Below the pieces are notes generated by a model, which saw only the letters and a program-made list of their open reading frames with translations, had not been told where the DNA came from and made no database searches. This document shows, in pieces, positions 53,568 to 62,656 of a DNA stretch of 64,000 bases. This stretch comes from Dehalococcoidia bacterium. GTDB taxonomy: Bacteria; Chloroflexota; Dehalococcoidia; GIF9; AB-539-J10. The translations under genes were made by a program, and so were the position numbers. Numbering within the stretch: position 1 is the stretch's first letter; each line of letters begins with the position of its first letter. Where the stretch lies: assembly GCA_016930935.1 (NCBI GenBank), contig JAFGFT010000072.1:1-64000 (forward strand), in the 5' to 3' direction.

Positions 53568-53914
53568 ATGAGAACATTCCGCAATTGTTTCCTGGCGATA
53601 CCGCGCGGGTCTCACTGCGCGTGAAAGAGGGTGACAAGGAGCGCGTACAGCATTTCCAGGGAATGGTCATTCGCATTCGGCGTGGCGTTGATGGCGGCCG
53701 TTTCACCTTGAGACGAGTTGCGTACGGCGTGGGAGTCGAGTACACGATTCCGTTCAGTTCTCCCCAGGTTGACGGAGTGGAAGTGCTGCGGCGTGGTAAG
53801 GCGAGGCGCGCCAAGCTCTACTACATGCGTGACCTGAGTGCCAAGAAGGCGAGACTGAAGGAAAAGCGCTCAGATAATCGGCCGTCCGAATCTACCGAAA
53901 ACGACAGCGAGTAG
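53534..53914 (+). CDS. rplS: 50S ribosomal protein L19
   Basis: About 126 residues. The start [23 protein letters not shown], the REGDKERVQ-like [14 protein letters not shown] segment and [18 protein letters not shown] match L19. It lies at the 30S-50S interface. The ATG at 53534 has AAGGAG upstream, and upstream codons belong to trmD in another frame. The C-terminal 20 residues are charged and variable. Confidence 0.96.
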   Translation: MDIRQLIEPKVNENIPQLFPGDTARVSLRVKEGDKERVQHFQGMVIRIRRGVDGGRFTLRRVAYGVGVEYTIPFSSPQVDGVEVLRRGKARRAKLYYMRDLSAKKARLKEKRSDNRPSESTENDSE

Positions 53915-53935
53915 TCTCGCCCTTGCTTCAAACTG

Positions 53936-56341
53936 ATGCGCTACGCTGAGGTGGCGGTTGACGCCCCTTCGGGTCGTTCTACTTATTCGTATGGCGTCCC
54001 TGTGGGGTTCATCGCCCACCTCGGCCAGCTGGTCTGGGTTCCATTCGGGTCACGTACTGTACGTGGCGTCGTAGTGGAACTCTCTGCCACTCCCGCATAC
54101 GAAGACACCCGTGACATGCTCTCTCTCGAGAGCAGCGTTTCTCTCTCTCCTCTGCAACTCAATCTGGCACGGTGGATGGAAGCCAGATATCTCTGTTCAC
54201 TCTTCGCAGCCCTCGCGTTGTTTCTCCCTCCGGGTACAGACCGATCCCCTCTGGTTCGCTACGAGCCGACCGGCAACAGTCTCGAATCTGTTCCTGCCCT
54301 GTCTGCGCGACAGGGTGACATTCTCAGGCGCGCCACTGAACGCGAAGGACTGAGTGTTGCCGACATCCGCAAGAACCACGCTGGTGCGAACGGTGTGGCT
54401 GACGCCGAGATTCTGGTCCGGTCTGGACTTCTCAAGCGTGAAGAGACACCACGGGAACGTAGGACGAGGGAAAGCACGCAGCTCATGGTGAGCTCAACGG
54501 TAACTCAAAGGGAATTGCCCTCAAGCGTTGAGGCATTGCGCAGGTCACGAGCCACGAAACAGTTGGGAGTACTGGAGTATCTCCTGGCACAGGGGCGCGC
54601 TGTTGTGCTGGATGAATTGCGTGACAAGTGCAGCGCGACGCCGGCTATCGTTCGTGCACTTGAGGGTCGCGGACTGGTCAAGATTGAAGTGCAACGAGTC
54701 TGGCGGAATCCTCTTGTGCCTCTCTGCATTCGCTCGCTTCCTGTTCCGCGGCTCACAGAGGCGCAAAATCAAGTGTGGACGAGCATCAGGTCGCACTTTC
54801 AGCAGGATTCATCAACTGGTTTTCTCATATTTGGTGTGACAGGGAGTGGGAAGACCGAAGTGTATCTGCGCGCCGCTCATGAGGCGAGAAGCCAGGGGAA
54901 ACGCTCGATATGCCTTGTCCCCGAGATAGCGCTTGCCGCTCAGACTGTCGAGCGGTTTGTCAGTCGTTTCCCGGGGCGGGTAGCCCTGATTCACAGTGGC
55001 CTGACGGAAGGCCAGCAATTCGATGAATGGGAGCGAGTGCGAAACGGTTCTTGCGACGTCGTCGTCGGGCCGCGGAGTGCCCTCTTCGCTCCAGTGGATA
55101 ATCTCGGCCTCATCGTCCTCGATGAGGAGCATGAGTGGACCTACAAGCAGGACGATGCGACTCCGCGGTATCACGCCAGGGCGGTCGCTGAGGAGATGGC
55201 TCGCGCGAGCGGCGCTGTCCTGCTGCTGGGGAGTGCTACTCCTGATGTTGAGACCTTCCATCGAGCCGTCCGGGGCGAACTGCGGCTTCTGGAGTTGCCT
55301 GACAGGATTGGCCCGAATACCACGCTCCCGCCGGTGGAAGTGGTAGACATGCGGCAGGAGTTGCGGACAGGTAACGCCGGACTCTTCAGCCGGTCCCTCA
55401 CGGAGGGAATCAAGGGTGCACTCGCTCGCCATGAACAGGTGCTCCTGTTTCTCAACCGCAGGGGCACTTCCACTATGGTGCAGTGTCGAGAGTGCGGACA
55501 TGTATTCGGTTGTCCACGTTGCTCCGTGGCGCTGGCCCATCATTCGGCCCGGGGCAGGCTCGTCTGTCACCGGTGTGGATACTCGACGCCGGTGCCGGAT
55601 GTATGTCCAGAGTGCAAGAGCCAAAGGCTGAGGCATCTTGGCGTTGGTACGCAGCGCGTTGTGGATGAAGTCGCAGCCGTGTTTCCGAAAGCGCGCGTCA
55701 TCAGGTGGGACAGTGATGTGCCTGCCCGTGTGCGCGGTGAGTCAGGTTTGAGTACAGCCGTGCATGGCGGGCATGTCGACATCATCGTGGGTACTCAGAT
55801 GGTTGCCAAGGGGCTTGATTTTCCGAATCTTACGCTTGTGGGTGTGGTGAGCGCTGACCAGGGGTTGAACGTGCCCGACTACAGGTCCGGTGAGCGGGTG
55901 TTTCAACTGTTGTGTCAGGCTGCAGGCAGGGCCGGTCGTGGGTTGCAGCCAGGTCGTGTCGTCGTTCAGACATATGATCCCGAGAATTACGTTGTGCGCG
56001 CGGCTGCTACGCATGACTACAGAAGCCTGTACAGGGAAGAGATTCGCTATCGTGAGGAGGCCTACTATCCTCCGTTCTGCTCGCTTGTTCGTCTTGTGTG
56101 CGCAAATGTGAATGAGCAGCGCTGCCGGGCTGAGGCAGAACGTGTGTACGCTGCCCTCCTGTGCAGGGCCGACGGGACGGACACACGAGTCTCGAAGCCT
56201 CTATCACCGTACCTGCGAAGGCTCCGGGGCAGATATCGCCTTCAGATTATTCTGCGGGGCAGCGCTCCTGCGGTGGTCCTGGAAGGATTGTCACTGGCGC
56301 GTGGCTGGACGGTCGATGTTGACCCTGTGAGCGTTGCCTAG
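53936..56341 (+). CDS. priA: Primosomal protein N' (replication restart helicase PriA)
   Basis: 801 residues. The N-terminal 3'-end binding domain starts EVAVDAPSGRSTYSY. The helicase has Walker A GVTGSGKTEVYL near 298, motif II DEEHEWTYKQDDATPRY (a DEEH box) and the zinc region CRECGHVFGCPRC...CHRCG...CPECKS near 515-560. The C-terminal domain follows. It reloads DnaB at stalled forks. It begins 22 bases after rplS. Confidence 0.97.
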   Translation: MRYAEVAVDAPSGRSTYSYGVPVGFIAHLGQLVWVPFGSRTVRGVVVELSATPAYEDTRDMLSLESSVSLSPLQLNLARWMEARYLCSLFAALALFLPPGTDRSPLVRYEPTGNSLESVPALSARQGDILRRATEREGLSVADIRKNHAGANGVADAEILVRSGLLKREETPRERRTRESTQLMVSSTVTQRELPSSVEALRRSRATKQLGVLEYLLAQGRAVVLDELRDKCSATPAIVRALEGRGLVKIEVQRVWRNPLVPLCIRSLPVPRLTEAQNQVWTSIRSHFQQDSSTGFLIFGVTGSGKTEVYLRAAHEARSQGKRSICLVPEIALAAQTVERFVSRFPGRVALIHSGLTEGQQFDEWERVRNGSCDVVVGPRSALFAPVDNLGLIVLDEEHEWTYKQDDATPRYHARAVAEEMARASGAVLLLGSATPDVETFHRAVRGELRLLELPDRIGPNTTLPPVEVVDMRQELRTGNAGLFSRSLTEGIKGALARHEQVLLFLNRRGTSTMVQCRECGHVFGCPRCSVALAHHSARGRLVCHRCGYSTPVPDVCPECKSQRLRHLGVGTQRVVDEVAAVFPKARVIRWDSDVPARVRGESGLSTAVHGGHVDIIVGTQMVAKGLDFPNLTLVGVVSADQGLNVPDYRSGERVFQLLCQAAGRAGRGLQPGRVVVQTYDPENYVVRAAATHDYRSLYREEIRYREEAYYPPFCSLVRLVCANVNEQRCRAEAERVYAALLCRADGTDTRVSKPLSPYLRRLRGRYRLQIILRGSAPAVVLEGLSLARGWTVDVDPVSVA

Positions 56342-56379
56342 TTCAGCGAGCGGTGCCACAATGAGCCAGGGGGTGCGAG

Positions 56380-56973
56380 ATGCACATATTGGGAATCATG
56401 GGCAGTCCACGGAGGGCAGGCAACACGGACATACTGCTTGACCGTGCCCTTGAAGGTGCAGTCGAGGCGGGGGCCGAAACGGAGAAGCTGCTGATATCTC
56501 AGTTGGACGTCCGCCCTTGCATGGAACTCTACCACTGTGCTGTCGATGGCACCTGCTCAATTCACGATGACATGCGGGGACTGTATGAGAAACTGGTTGC
56601 CGCTGACGCGGTCATTCTTGCTTCGCCGATATTCTTCTACGGGCTGGCAAGTCAGACCAAGGCACTTGTGGATCGGTGTCAGGCGTTGTGGGTGCGTCGC
56701 TACGTGCTGAAGACGTGGATACCTGAACCGGGGCGCCGCCATGGAGCACTTATTGCAGTAGGTGCGACCGGAGGTCCACGGTTGTTTGATGGTGTGAAGC
56801 TTACCGCGAAGTACTTCTTTGACGCCGTGGGCGTTGACTACTCTGAAGAGTTGCTGGTGAGGGGAGTGGACGCAAAAGGGGAAGTCAGCGACCGCCCTGC
56901 CTATCTTGAGAGTGCGCATGAACTTGGCAGGAGACTCGCAACAGGCAAAGGCACAAGCCGGGATGGAGTCTGA
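56380..56973 (+). CDS. Flavodoxin-fold NAD(P)H-dependent FMN reductase-like protein
   Basis: 197 residues. ILGIMGSPRRAGNTDILLDRA at the start is the FMN phosphate loop of the iron-sulfur flavoprotein/FMN_red group. PIFFYGLASQTKALVDRC near 86 is the family's second signature. The usual Cys cluster for an Fe-S centre is reduced to a few cysteines (PCME, YHCAVDGTC), so Fe-S binding is doubtful. It may reduce flavins or quinones. It follows priA by 38 bases. Confidence 0.85.
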   Translation: MHILGIMGSPRRAGNTDILLDRALEGAVEAGAETEKLLISQLDVRPCMELYHCAVDGTCSIHDDMRGLYEKLVAADAVILASPIFFYGLASQTKALVDRCQALWVRRYVLKTWIPEPGRRHGALIAVGATGGPRLFDGVKLTAKYFFDAVGVDYSEELLVRGVDAKGEVSDRPAYLESAHELGRRLATGKGTSRDGV

Positions 56974-57035
56974 CACAGCCTGCACAACACAGTTCATGCG
57001 CGAGCGCTCTCGTTTCTTTTCTTTGACACTCTCAT

Positions 57036-57161
57036 ATGACGCGGCTACAATCGAATGAAGGCATTGCCCCCCTCGAGTTGGCGGATGACAATGGGGATCT
57101 GGAGGTGTGGCTGAAGGAGATTCGCGAGTCAAGAAGGGATGTACGGGAAACCTCGTCGTGA
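57036..57161 (+). CDS. Possible 41-residue small ORF in the gap before perR
   Basis: The 326-base gap between the flavin reductase and perR holds one peptide-like frame, acidic then basic, ending WLKEIRESRR and a short polar tail. A good promoter (TTGACA 57023-57028, TACAAT 57046-57051) overlaps its 5' end, so the ATG would lie upstream of the transcript start and the frame may not be translated as such. There is no clear ribosome site. Confidence 0.25.
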   Translation: MTRLQSNEGIAPLELADDNGDLEVWLKEIRESRRDVRETSS

Positions 57162-57244
57162 ACACTCGCGGCTGAGGATGCCTTTATCTTCCATCTTCTC
57201 TGTCTTTTCATGGTCGGTTGTCCTCCCATACGTTCAGAGGTAAT

Positions 57245-57292
57245 TTGACAGTTGCCACATTGTGCGGCAAAATAGTAATGATTACGATTATC
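57245..57292 (+). promoter_or_regulatory. Promoter and Fur/PerR-type box of perR
   Basis: TTGACA (57245-57250) and CAAAAT (57268-57273) are 17 bases apart. The 19-base sequence at 57274-57292, read on the minus strand as GATAATCGTAATCATTACT, matches the classic Fur box at about 15 of the first 18 positions. It lies at the start site, suggesting autoregulation. No ribosome site precedes the ATG. Confidence 0.7.
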
Positions 57293-57299
57293 AATAACG

Positions 57300-57689
57300 A
57301 TGAGAACTACCAGGCAGAGAGAAGCGATTCTGAGAGTGGTACGGAGTGCGGATTCTCACCCTACCGCAGATGCTGTGTACGATGCGGTGCGAAAGGAGAT
57401 TCCCGGTATCAGCCTGGGGACCGTGTATCGCAATCTCAAGCTGCTCGCGGAGGCGGGCGAAGTAATGGCCATGGAGAATGCAGGCTGTTCGAGCAGGTTC
57501 GATGGGTGCACTGAGGTTCATCATCATTTCCGCTGCGAAGTGTGCGGGAGAGTGTTCGATGTCGCGGATATGCTCGGGAGCGATATTGACCGTGTAGTTG
57601 AAGCCCAGACGGGTTTTGAGGTGCGTGGGCACTGCCTGGAGTTTCGAGGTGTGTGTGCCAGTTGCGGGGAAGTGAGTGGGCGTGAGTGA
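57300..57689 (+). CDS. perR: Fur family transcriptional regulator, PerR-like
   Basis: 129 residues. The winged helix covers about 1-75 (RQREAILRVV, HPTADAVYDAV, ISLGTVYRNLKLL). The dimerisation domain has the regulatory metal segment HHHFRCEVCGRVFD near 75-90 and a second pair CASCGE near the end, giving a Cys4 zinc site. The short N-terminus suits PerR. Its position ahead of rubrerythrin, rubredoxin, flavodiiron and superoxide reductase genes supports peroxide sensing. A Fur role cannot be excluded. Confidence 0.88.
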   Translation: MRTTRQREAILRVVRSADSHPTADAVYDAVRKEIPGISLGTVYRNLKLLAEAGEVMAMENAGCSSRFDGCTEVHHHFRCEVCGRVFDVADMLGSDIDRVVEAQTGFEVRGHCLEFRGVCASCGEVSGRE

Positions 57690-57739
57690 GAGACGCTGGA
57701 AGACAGGCACCGGCGCGAATATGAAAGAGGAGCAGAACG

Positions 57740-58222
57740 ATGGCAGTATTTACGGCAAGCGAGTTGATCGACGTTGCGGTGGGGATTGAACGCAATGGTG
57801 TTGCGTACTATGGTTCACTTTCGGAGATTGCAGGGGATTCGTCGCTGAAAAAGACGTATGCGGACCTCGCGGACATGGAGCGACACCATGTGGAGCTCTT
57901 CGAGAAGATGAGAAGTGCCGTCAGCGACGAAGGAGCCGGGGCGCCGGAAATCGAGGAGGCCGAGTACGAGGCGTATCTGAATGCGCTCATCGATTCGTCG
58001 GTGTTCACCGATGACAAGGTAGCGAGGGAGCTTGCTCAGAAGGCTGCCGGCCCTGCTGAGGCACTTCAACTTGCTCTGAGGGCAGAAAAGGATTCAATTC
58101 TTTTCTATACGGAGATGCGCGAACTGGTTCCTCAGCGCGACCGCGAAGCTATCGACAACATTATCAAGGAGGAGAGGAAACACGTGCGGGAACTCTCCGA
58201 ACTGAAACAGCGCTATATGTAG
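57740..58222 (+). CDS. Ferritin-like di-iron protein (rubrerythrin family), first copy
   Basis: 160 residues, all helical. Two E...ExxH pairs are visible: Glu17 with E47-R-H-H50, and later Glu with EERKH near 150. It is therefore a four-helix di-iron domain without a rubredoxin tail. It may reduce peroxide using rubredoxin or another donor. AGAGGAG precedes the ATG. It starts 50 bases after perR. Confidence 0.85.
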   Translation: MAVFTASELIDVAVGIERNGVAYYGSLSEIAGDSSLKKTYADLADMERHHVELFEKMRSAVSDEGAGAPEIEEAEYEAYLNALIDSSVFTDDKVARELAQKAAGPAEALQLALRAEKDSILFYTEMRELVPQRDREAIDNIIKEERKHVRELSELKQRYM

Positions 58223-58236
58223 AGGAGGAAAAGGCG

Positions 58237-58761
58237 ATGCAGCAAGACTCGAAGCGGATGGAGATTCTCAGGAAGGCGATGGAGATCGAAGCGGCCGAGA
58301 AGGGCTACTACGAGAAGGCTGCGGCTGCGGCCGAGAACCCCATTGCCAAAAAGCTCTTCGAAAGACTGGCGTTTGAAGAGGATGCTCATGCGAAGAAGTT
58401 CCGTGAACTGGAGGCGCAACTGGGCAAGTCTGCAGACTGGCCTGCTGGGGAGGCTCCCTCCTGGGAGGGCAAGGAATTGAAACTGGTGTTCGCCGGTCTC
58501 AAGAGCGCGTCTCCGCAGGATGTGAAGGTCGCGAAGACCGAACTTGATGCAATGCAGGCAGCGATGGGCCGTGAGCTCCAGGCCTATGACATGTACCGGA
58601 CGCGAAGTGAGGAGAGTACGTCTCCTGCGGAGAAGAGGTTCTATCAGGTTCTGGCCGGTGAGGAGCGCATGCATCACCTTGCGCTTCTGGATTCATACGA
58701 GTACCTGACCGACCCCGCGGGCTGGTTCACTGTGAAGGAGAAATGGACGCTTGAAGGATAG
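58237..58761 (+). CDS. Ferritin-like di-iron protein (rubrerythrin family), second copy
   Basis: 174 residues. The di-iron pattern is Glu21 with EEDAH (47-51) and, in the second half, a Glu in GRELQAYDMY with GEERMHH near 148-154. The C-terminal DPAGWFTVKEKWTLEG tail is characteristic of this subfamily. No rubredoxin domain. Follows the first copy by 14 bases. Sequence identity to the first copy is low outside the metal motifs. Confidence 0.85.
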   Translation: MQQDSKRMEILRKAMEIEAAEKGYYEKAAAAAENPIAKKLFERLAFEEDAHAKKFRELEAQLGKSADWPAGEAPSWEGKELKLVFAGLKSASPQDVKVAKTELDAMQAAMGRELQAYDMYRTRSEESTSPAEKRFYQVLAGEERMHHLALLDSYEYLTDPAGWFTVKEKWTLEG

Positions 58762-58786
58762 TACAGGCTCTCTGGAAGGAGGACCC

Positions 58787-59533
58787 ATGGATGATGTGAT
58801 GCTGTCGGTAGAGGGGTTGCGCGTTGAAGTCGGCGGCGTGGAGATATTGCATGGCATCGACCTGACCATCAGGTACGGGGAGACGGCTGCTCTGTTCGGG
58901 CCAAATGGCAGCGGCAAGAGCACCCTCCTCATGACTCTGATGGGTTTTCCCAAGCACGTCGTTGTTGGAGGTAGCATCATTTTCAAAGGCCAGGATGTCA
59001 CCGGAATGTCCGTCGATGAACGCGCCAGGCTCGGCATGGGAATCTCCTTCCAGAGACCGCCTGTCGTGCGAGGAGTGAAGACACGTGACATGGTTGGCGC
59101 CTGTCTGCGGCGCGAGGCGTCTGAGGGCGAACTTCGTGATATGGCTGCGGCTGCCGGAATGGAGGAATTCCTGGACCGCGACGTCAATTATGGTTTCTCC
59201 GGCGGAGAAATCAAGCGGTCGGAACTGCTACAACTCCTGGCGCAGAATCCTGACTTCGTGCTTCTTGACGAGCCCGAGTCAGGCGTTGACCTTGTCAACA
59301 TCGCCGTAATTGGCGACCTCATCAACAGGCTTCTGCAGAAGGATGTGCGGATTCGTGAACGGAGCCACTCTGGTCTCATTATCACGCATACGGGCCATGT
59401 CCTTGACTACGTGAGCGCACGCACGGGCTACGTCATGATTGACGGCCGGCTCTCATGCGGCGGCGATCCTCACGAAATCCTATCTACCATCAAGCAGCAT
59501 GGCTATGAGGAGTGCGCACAATGCGTGAAGTGA
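58787..59533 (+). CDS. sufC: SufC-like ABC ATPase of a minimal Fe-S assembly system
   Basis: About 248 residues. Walker A GPNGSGKST near 35, signature FSGGEIKRSELLQLL near 143 and Walker B VLLDEPESGVD. SGGEIKR(S/N)E is the SufC form of the ABC signature. It powers the SufB-type scaffold encoded next. The frame is open to 58751, but the ATG at 58787 follows GGAGGACCC. It overlaps the next gene by 13 bases. Confidence 0.93.
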   Translation: MDDVMLSVEGLRVEVGGVEILHGIDLTIRYGETAALFGPNGSGKSTLLMTLMGFPKHVVVGGSIIFKGQDVTGMSVDERARLGMGISFQRPPVVRGVKTRDMVGACLRREASEGELRDMAAAAGMEEFLDRDVNYGFSGGEIKRSELLQLLAQNPDFVLLDEPESGVDLVNIAVIGDLINRLLQKDVRIRERSHSGLIITHTGHVLDYVSARTGYVMIDGRLSCGGDPHEILSTIKQHGYEECAQCVK

Positions 59534-60747
59534 TACCTGAATCCGGCGATGCTCTCAAGGAAATGGCATCGTCGGCGGGTGCGTACAACGAACCTGATCC
59601 CGGTGCTTTCGTTGTTGACGCTCCCGATGTGCCCTACGTGGAAGACCCGTCCAGTCTGCCGGGCAAAGTGAAAGCACGGATGCTCCAGTCAGGCGTCATG
59701 ATTGACGACCTCTCTGGCAGGGCAGGAACCTTCATACAGGTGGACCACACTCCCGTGCATATCTCTCTGGCGCAGGACGGGATTGAGATGATGTCTGTGA
59801 GGGAGGCACGTGAGAAGCATGACTGGCTCTCCGACTATTGGTGGAAAGCAGTCGACGCCGACGCCGACAGGTTCACATCAAACGTGGACCATGGCGACTA
59901 CAACGGCTATTTCATCAGGGCGCTTCCCGGGCAGAAGACACTTCTGCCGCTGCAGGCCTGCCTATACCTGGACACGGATGGCCTTGCGCAGAATGTACAT
60001 AACGTCGTAATTGCGGAAGAGGGTTCAGAACTTCACATTATTACGGGGTGTACATCGGGTACACACAGTGGCATGGGGTTGCATCTGGGTGTTTCTGAGT
60101 TCTACGTGCAGAAGGGAGCGAAGCTGACATTTACGATGATTCATGATTGGCAACCGGGCATCTCGGTTCGGCCTCGCACAGGCATCATCGTTGAAGAAGG
60201 CGGTACTTTCCTGAGCAACTACGTCATCATGAAGCCCGTGAAGGATGTACAGACAAACCCTGTTGCACGCTGTGTGGGACCGGGTGCCACTGTTCGATTC
60301 AACTCAGTAATAGCCGGCTTCCCTGGAGGGCGGATGGATCTTGGTTCAACCGTGTATCTTGATGCGCCTGGCTCGCGTACGGAAGTTATCTCCCGTGCCA
60401 TCGCGGTTGGGGGCGAGATAGTTGCACGCGGCTACATCGAGGGAAACGCGCCTGACGTGAGAGGACATCTTGAGTGCCGTGGATTGATTCTCGACAAGGG
60501 TGGAGTCATTCACGCGGTTCCTGAATTGCGCGGCACGGTTGCCGGAATAGATCTCTCACATGAGGCGGCGGTTGGGAAGATTGCGGAGGAAGAGGTGCAG
60601 TACTTGATGGCGCGGGGGTTGACGCATGACGAGGCAGCAGCGACCATCGTTCGTGGCTTTCTGCACGTTGACATTGAAGGTCTTCCTGATGCCTTGAACC
60701 AGGAGATGCAGCGCGCTATCGAGGCGAGCGAAGGCGACCTCATGTAG
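59521..60747 (+). CDS. sufB: SufB/SufD-like scaffold protein (SMS type)
   Basis: About 408 residues. The core beta-helix has the [23 protein letters not shown] segment near 180 and the [25 protein letters not shown] and HECRGLIL-like segments in the second half. Only one scaffold gene is present with sufC, and sufS, sufU and sufA are absent. This suits the minimal SmsCB Fe-S assembly system of anaerobes and archaea. The ATG at 59521 lies within the end of sufC. Confidence 0.9.
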   Translation: MREVIPESGDALKEMASSAGAYNEPDPGAFVVDAPDVPYVEDPSSLPGKVKARMLQSGVMIDDLSGRAGTFIQVDHTPVHISLAQDGIEMMSVREAREKHDWLSDYWWKAVDADADRFTSNVDHGDYNGYFIRALPGQKTLLPLQACLYLDTDGLAQNVHNVVIAEEGSELHIITGCTSGTHSGMGLHLGVSEFYVQKGAKLTFTMIHDWQPGISVRPRTGIIVEEGGTFLSNYVIMKPVKDVQTNPVARCVGPGATVRFNSVIAGFPGGRMDLGSTVYLDAPGSRTEVISRAIAVGGEIVARGYIEGNAPDVRGHLECRGLILDKGGVIHAVPELRGTVAGIDLSHEAAVGKIAEEEVQYLMARGLTHDEAAATIVRGFLHVDIEGLPDALNQEMQRAIEASEGDLM

Positions 60748-60785
60748 AGCGGGTGGCTCAAACATATGATAGGAGGTTTGTCGAA

Positions 60786-60950
60786 ATGGGCAAGTACAAG
60801 TGCACAGTGTGCGGCTACATCTACGATCCCGCTGTGGGAGACCCCGATAGCGGAGTGGCGCCGGGAACGGCATTTGAAGACCTGGCGGATGACTGGGTCT
60901 GCCCCGTTTGTGGTGCTGCGAAGAGCGAATTTGAGAAGGTTGAGGGATAG
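60786..60950 (+). CDS. Rubredoxin
   Basis: 54 residues with both CxxCG iron knuckles: [10 protein letters not shown] near 6 and [12 protein letters not shown] near 39. The [18 protein letters not shown] stretch is typical. It donates electrons to flavodiiron protein, superoxide reductase or rubrerythrin. AGGAGG lies eight bases before the ATG. The next gene starts 3 bases after its stop. Confidence 0.97.
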   Translation: MGKYKCTVCGYIYDPAVGDPDSGVAPGTAFEDLADDWVCPVCGAAKSEFEKVEG

Positions 60951-60953
60951 CAT

Positions 60954-61850
60954 ATGACGACCAGCCCTCTTCTTCAGGGTAGCAGGACTGCTGACGCCCT
61001 GAAGCAAATGATTGCGAACGAGTCCGAGTCGTTTCAAAGATACTCGTACTACGCTGAATTGGCCAAGAAGGCAGGCCTTGAACAAACAGCTGACGTCTTG
61101 ACGGCGACGGCTCGAAATGAGGGTGAGCATGCTCATCGCGGACTCGCGTTTCTGTTGGGCAAGGCTGATGCCTCCAGGTTCCTCGACAATGCTGCCGAGA
61201 GAGAGAAGCGGGAGCGGACCGAGTCATTTGCGGACTTTGAGGGTATCGCACGTGCTGAAGGTTTCGGTGAGATTGCCGACTATTTTGCTGAAGTGATGAA
61301 GGCCGCTGAGAGACAGGAATACATGGTGAGGCTGCTCCGCGATGCTCTGAGTCACGGCCAGACTCTTGAGGGCAGGACTGTGAGCTACTCGGCGGTTGAC
61401 ATGGCGCAGGTCCTGCTGCCTGACCAGTCAAACGCTGCCGGCTACGTGCACGGTGGCGAATTGATGAAGGTCATGGACAATGCGGCCTGGGTCGTGGCAT
61501 GTCGTCACTCAAGAAAGAACGGCGTGACAGCCAACGTTGAAGAGATGAATTTCCACAGCCGTGTCAAGGTCGGCGATCTTGTGCTCATGCATGCGCGGAT
61601 AATCTATGCTGGCAGAACCTCCATGGAAGTGAGGATAGACGTCGAGACGGAGGACTTGTTCTCCGGCAGAAAAGTGAAAGCGCTGACTGCCTATTTCACG
61701 GTGGTTGCGATTGACGCCTACGGAAACCCAGCGTCTGTGCCGCCGCTGATTGTCAGTACGAAGGAAGAGGAAGACCTGTTTGCGGAAGGCAAGGCCCGCT
61801 ACGAGGCCCGCAAGAAACTACGGCAGTCGAAGGGAACGAAAGGAGCCTAG
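60954..61850 (+). CDS. Rubrerythrin-type di-iron domain fused to hot-dog acyl-CoA thioesterase
   Basis: 298 residues in one uninterrupted frame. Residues 12-132 are a rubrerythrin domain with Glu23, Glu56-x-x-His59, Glu87, Glu90 and Glu119 at the expected metal positions. The usual C-terminal rubredoxin domain is missing. In its place, residues about 141-255 form a hot-dog acyl-CoA hydrolase of the YciA/BFIT type: GRTVSYSAVDMAQVLLPDQSN, the YVHGGELMKVMDNAA helix with Asp175, and a VKALTAYFTVVAID strand. A charged tail ends the protein. The combination is unknown to me. It lies 3 bases after rubredoxin, so it should be translated with it. The thioesterase substrate is unknown. Confidence 0.85.
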   Translation: MTTSPLLQGSRTADALKQMIANESESFQRYSYYAELAKKAGLEQTADVLTATARNEGEHAHRGLAFLLGKADASRFLDNAAEREKRERTESFADFEGIARAEGFGEIADYFAEVMKAAERQEYMVRLLRDALSHGQTLEGRTVSYSAVDMAQVLLPDQSNAAGYVHGGELMKVMDNAAWVVACRHSRKNGVTANVEEMNFHSRVKVGDLVLMHARIIYAGRTSMEVRIDVETEDLFSGRKVKALTAYFTVVAIDAYGNPASVPPLIVSTKEEEDLFAEGKARYEARKKLRQSKGTKGA

Positions 61851-61854
61851 TGTT

Positions 61855-62241
61855 TTGAACAGTATGACCACAGAGCAATTCAGCGCGGTGATGGACGCCA
61901 TACCTATGGAACTGGCATTCATCGACGAGAAGGACAATCTTCGCTTCTGGAATCAGGCCGCAACGCGAAGTTCGGCGTGGCAGACTTCCTGCCTGGATAA
62001 TCCTGTGCAGGATTGCCATATGGAGAAGAGTCGTCCCGCGGTGAACAGCATCATTGCCAAGCTGAGGAGTGGCCAGAAAGATGTGGTGGATAGGACGATA
62101 GCAGGAAACGGAAAGGTCAAACGCCTCAGGTGGATTGCTGTCAGGAATGCGGACGGTGAGTACATGGGTACTCTCGAAATGGTGCAGGACGGTGCCGAAG
62201 TAGCAGGCATCTCGCAGGAAGCTGCCGCGAAACCCGATTGA
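61855..62241 (+). CDS. PAS domain protein (DUF438-type PAS), first of a tandem pair
   Basis: About 128 residues. A single PAS-like domain, LAFIDEKDNLRFWNQ near 20 to GEYMGTLEMVQD near 106. It resembles the PAS part of DUF438 proteins. The TTG at 61855 is preferred since AAAGGAG lies nine bases upstream; an ATG at 61864 is the alternative. It keeps the NPVQDCH motif but has diverged in the middle compared with the neighbour. No output domain. Ligand unknown. Confidence 0.72.
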   Translation: MNSMTTEQFSAVMDAIPMELAFIDEKDNLRFWNQAATRSSAWQTSCLDNPVQDCHMEKSRPAVNSIIAKLRSGQKDVVDRTIAGNGKVKRLRWIAVRNADGEYMGTLEMVQDGAEVAGISQEAAAKPD

Positions 62242-62254
62242 TGGGAGGATGGAC

Positions 62255-62644
62255 ATGATTGAGCATCTGACGGGAGAACAACTCGAGCGGGTCCTTGAGT
62301 CGCTGCCACTGGACATCTCTTTCGTGGACGCGAACGACAAGCTGAAGTACTGGAACAGGCATGAAACCAGGGTGTTTAAGAGGCCGTATTCCGCGCTCAA
62401 CACGCCTGTTCAGAAATGCCATCCAGAGAGGAGCGTGGACAAGGTCGAGCGCATCATTGAGGACTTCAAAGCAGGCAAGAGAGACATGGCGGAGTTCTGG
62501 ATAGATATGCGTGGTATGAAACTCTATATCCGCTACTTCCCTGTGAGGAGCGCGACCGGAGAATATCTGGGCACACTTGAGGTGGCCCAGGAGGTATCCA
62601 GGATTCGCGAACTTGAGGGACAGAAGCGGCTACTCGATGAATAG
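62255..62644 (+). CDS. PAS domain protein (DUF438-type PAS), second of a tandem pair
   Basis: About 129 residues. LDISFVDANDKLKYWNRHETRVF, TPVQKCHPERSVDKVERII, the AEFWI strand and YFPVRSATGEYLGTLEVAQE match the PAS domain of DUF438 closely, including the RELEGQKRLL end. GGGAGG is six bases before the ATG at 62255; an ATG two codons earlier abuts it. It is a paralogue of the preceding gene. It may sense a gas, haem or redox state for the operon, but no ligand is shown. Confidence 0.8.
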   Translation: MIEHLTGEQLERVLESLPLDISFVDANDKLKYWNRHETRVFKRPYSALNTPVQKCHPERSVDKVERIIEDFKAGKRDMAEFWIDMRGMKLYIRYFPVRSATGEYLGTLEVAQEVSRIRELEGQKRLLDE

Positions 62645-62656
62645 AAAGGACGGCGT

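Noticed and set aside
57036-57161. Antitoxin of a toxin-antitoxin pair
   Set aside because: The 41-residue frame is too short, has no partner gene, and its 5' end overlaps a promoter. It is listed only as a low-confidence small ORF.
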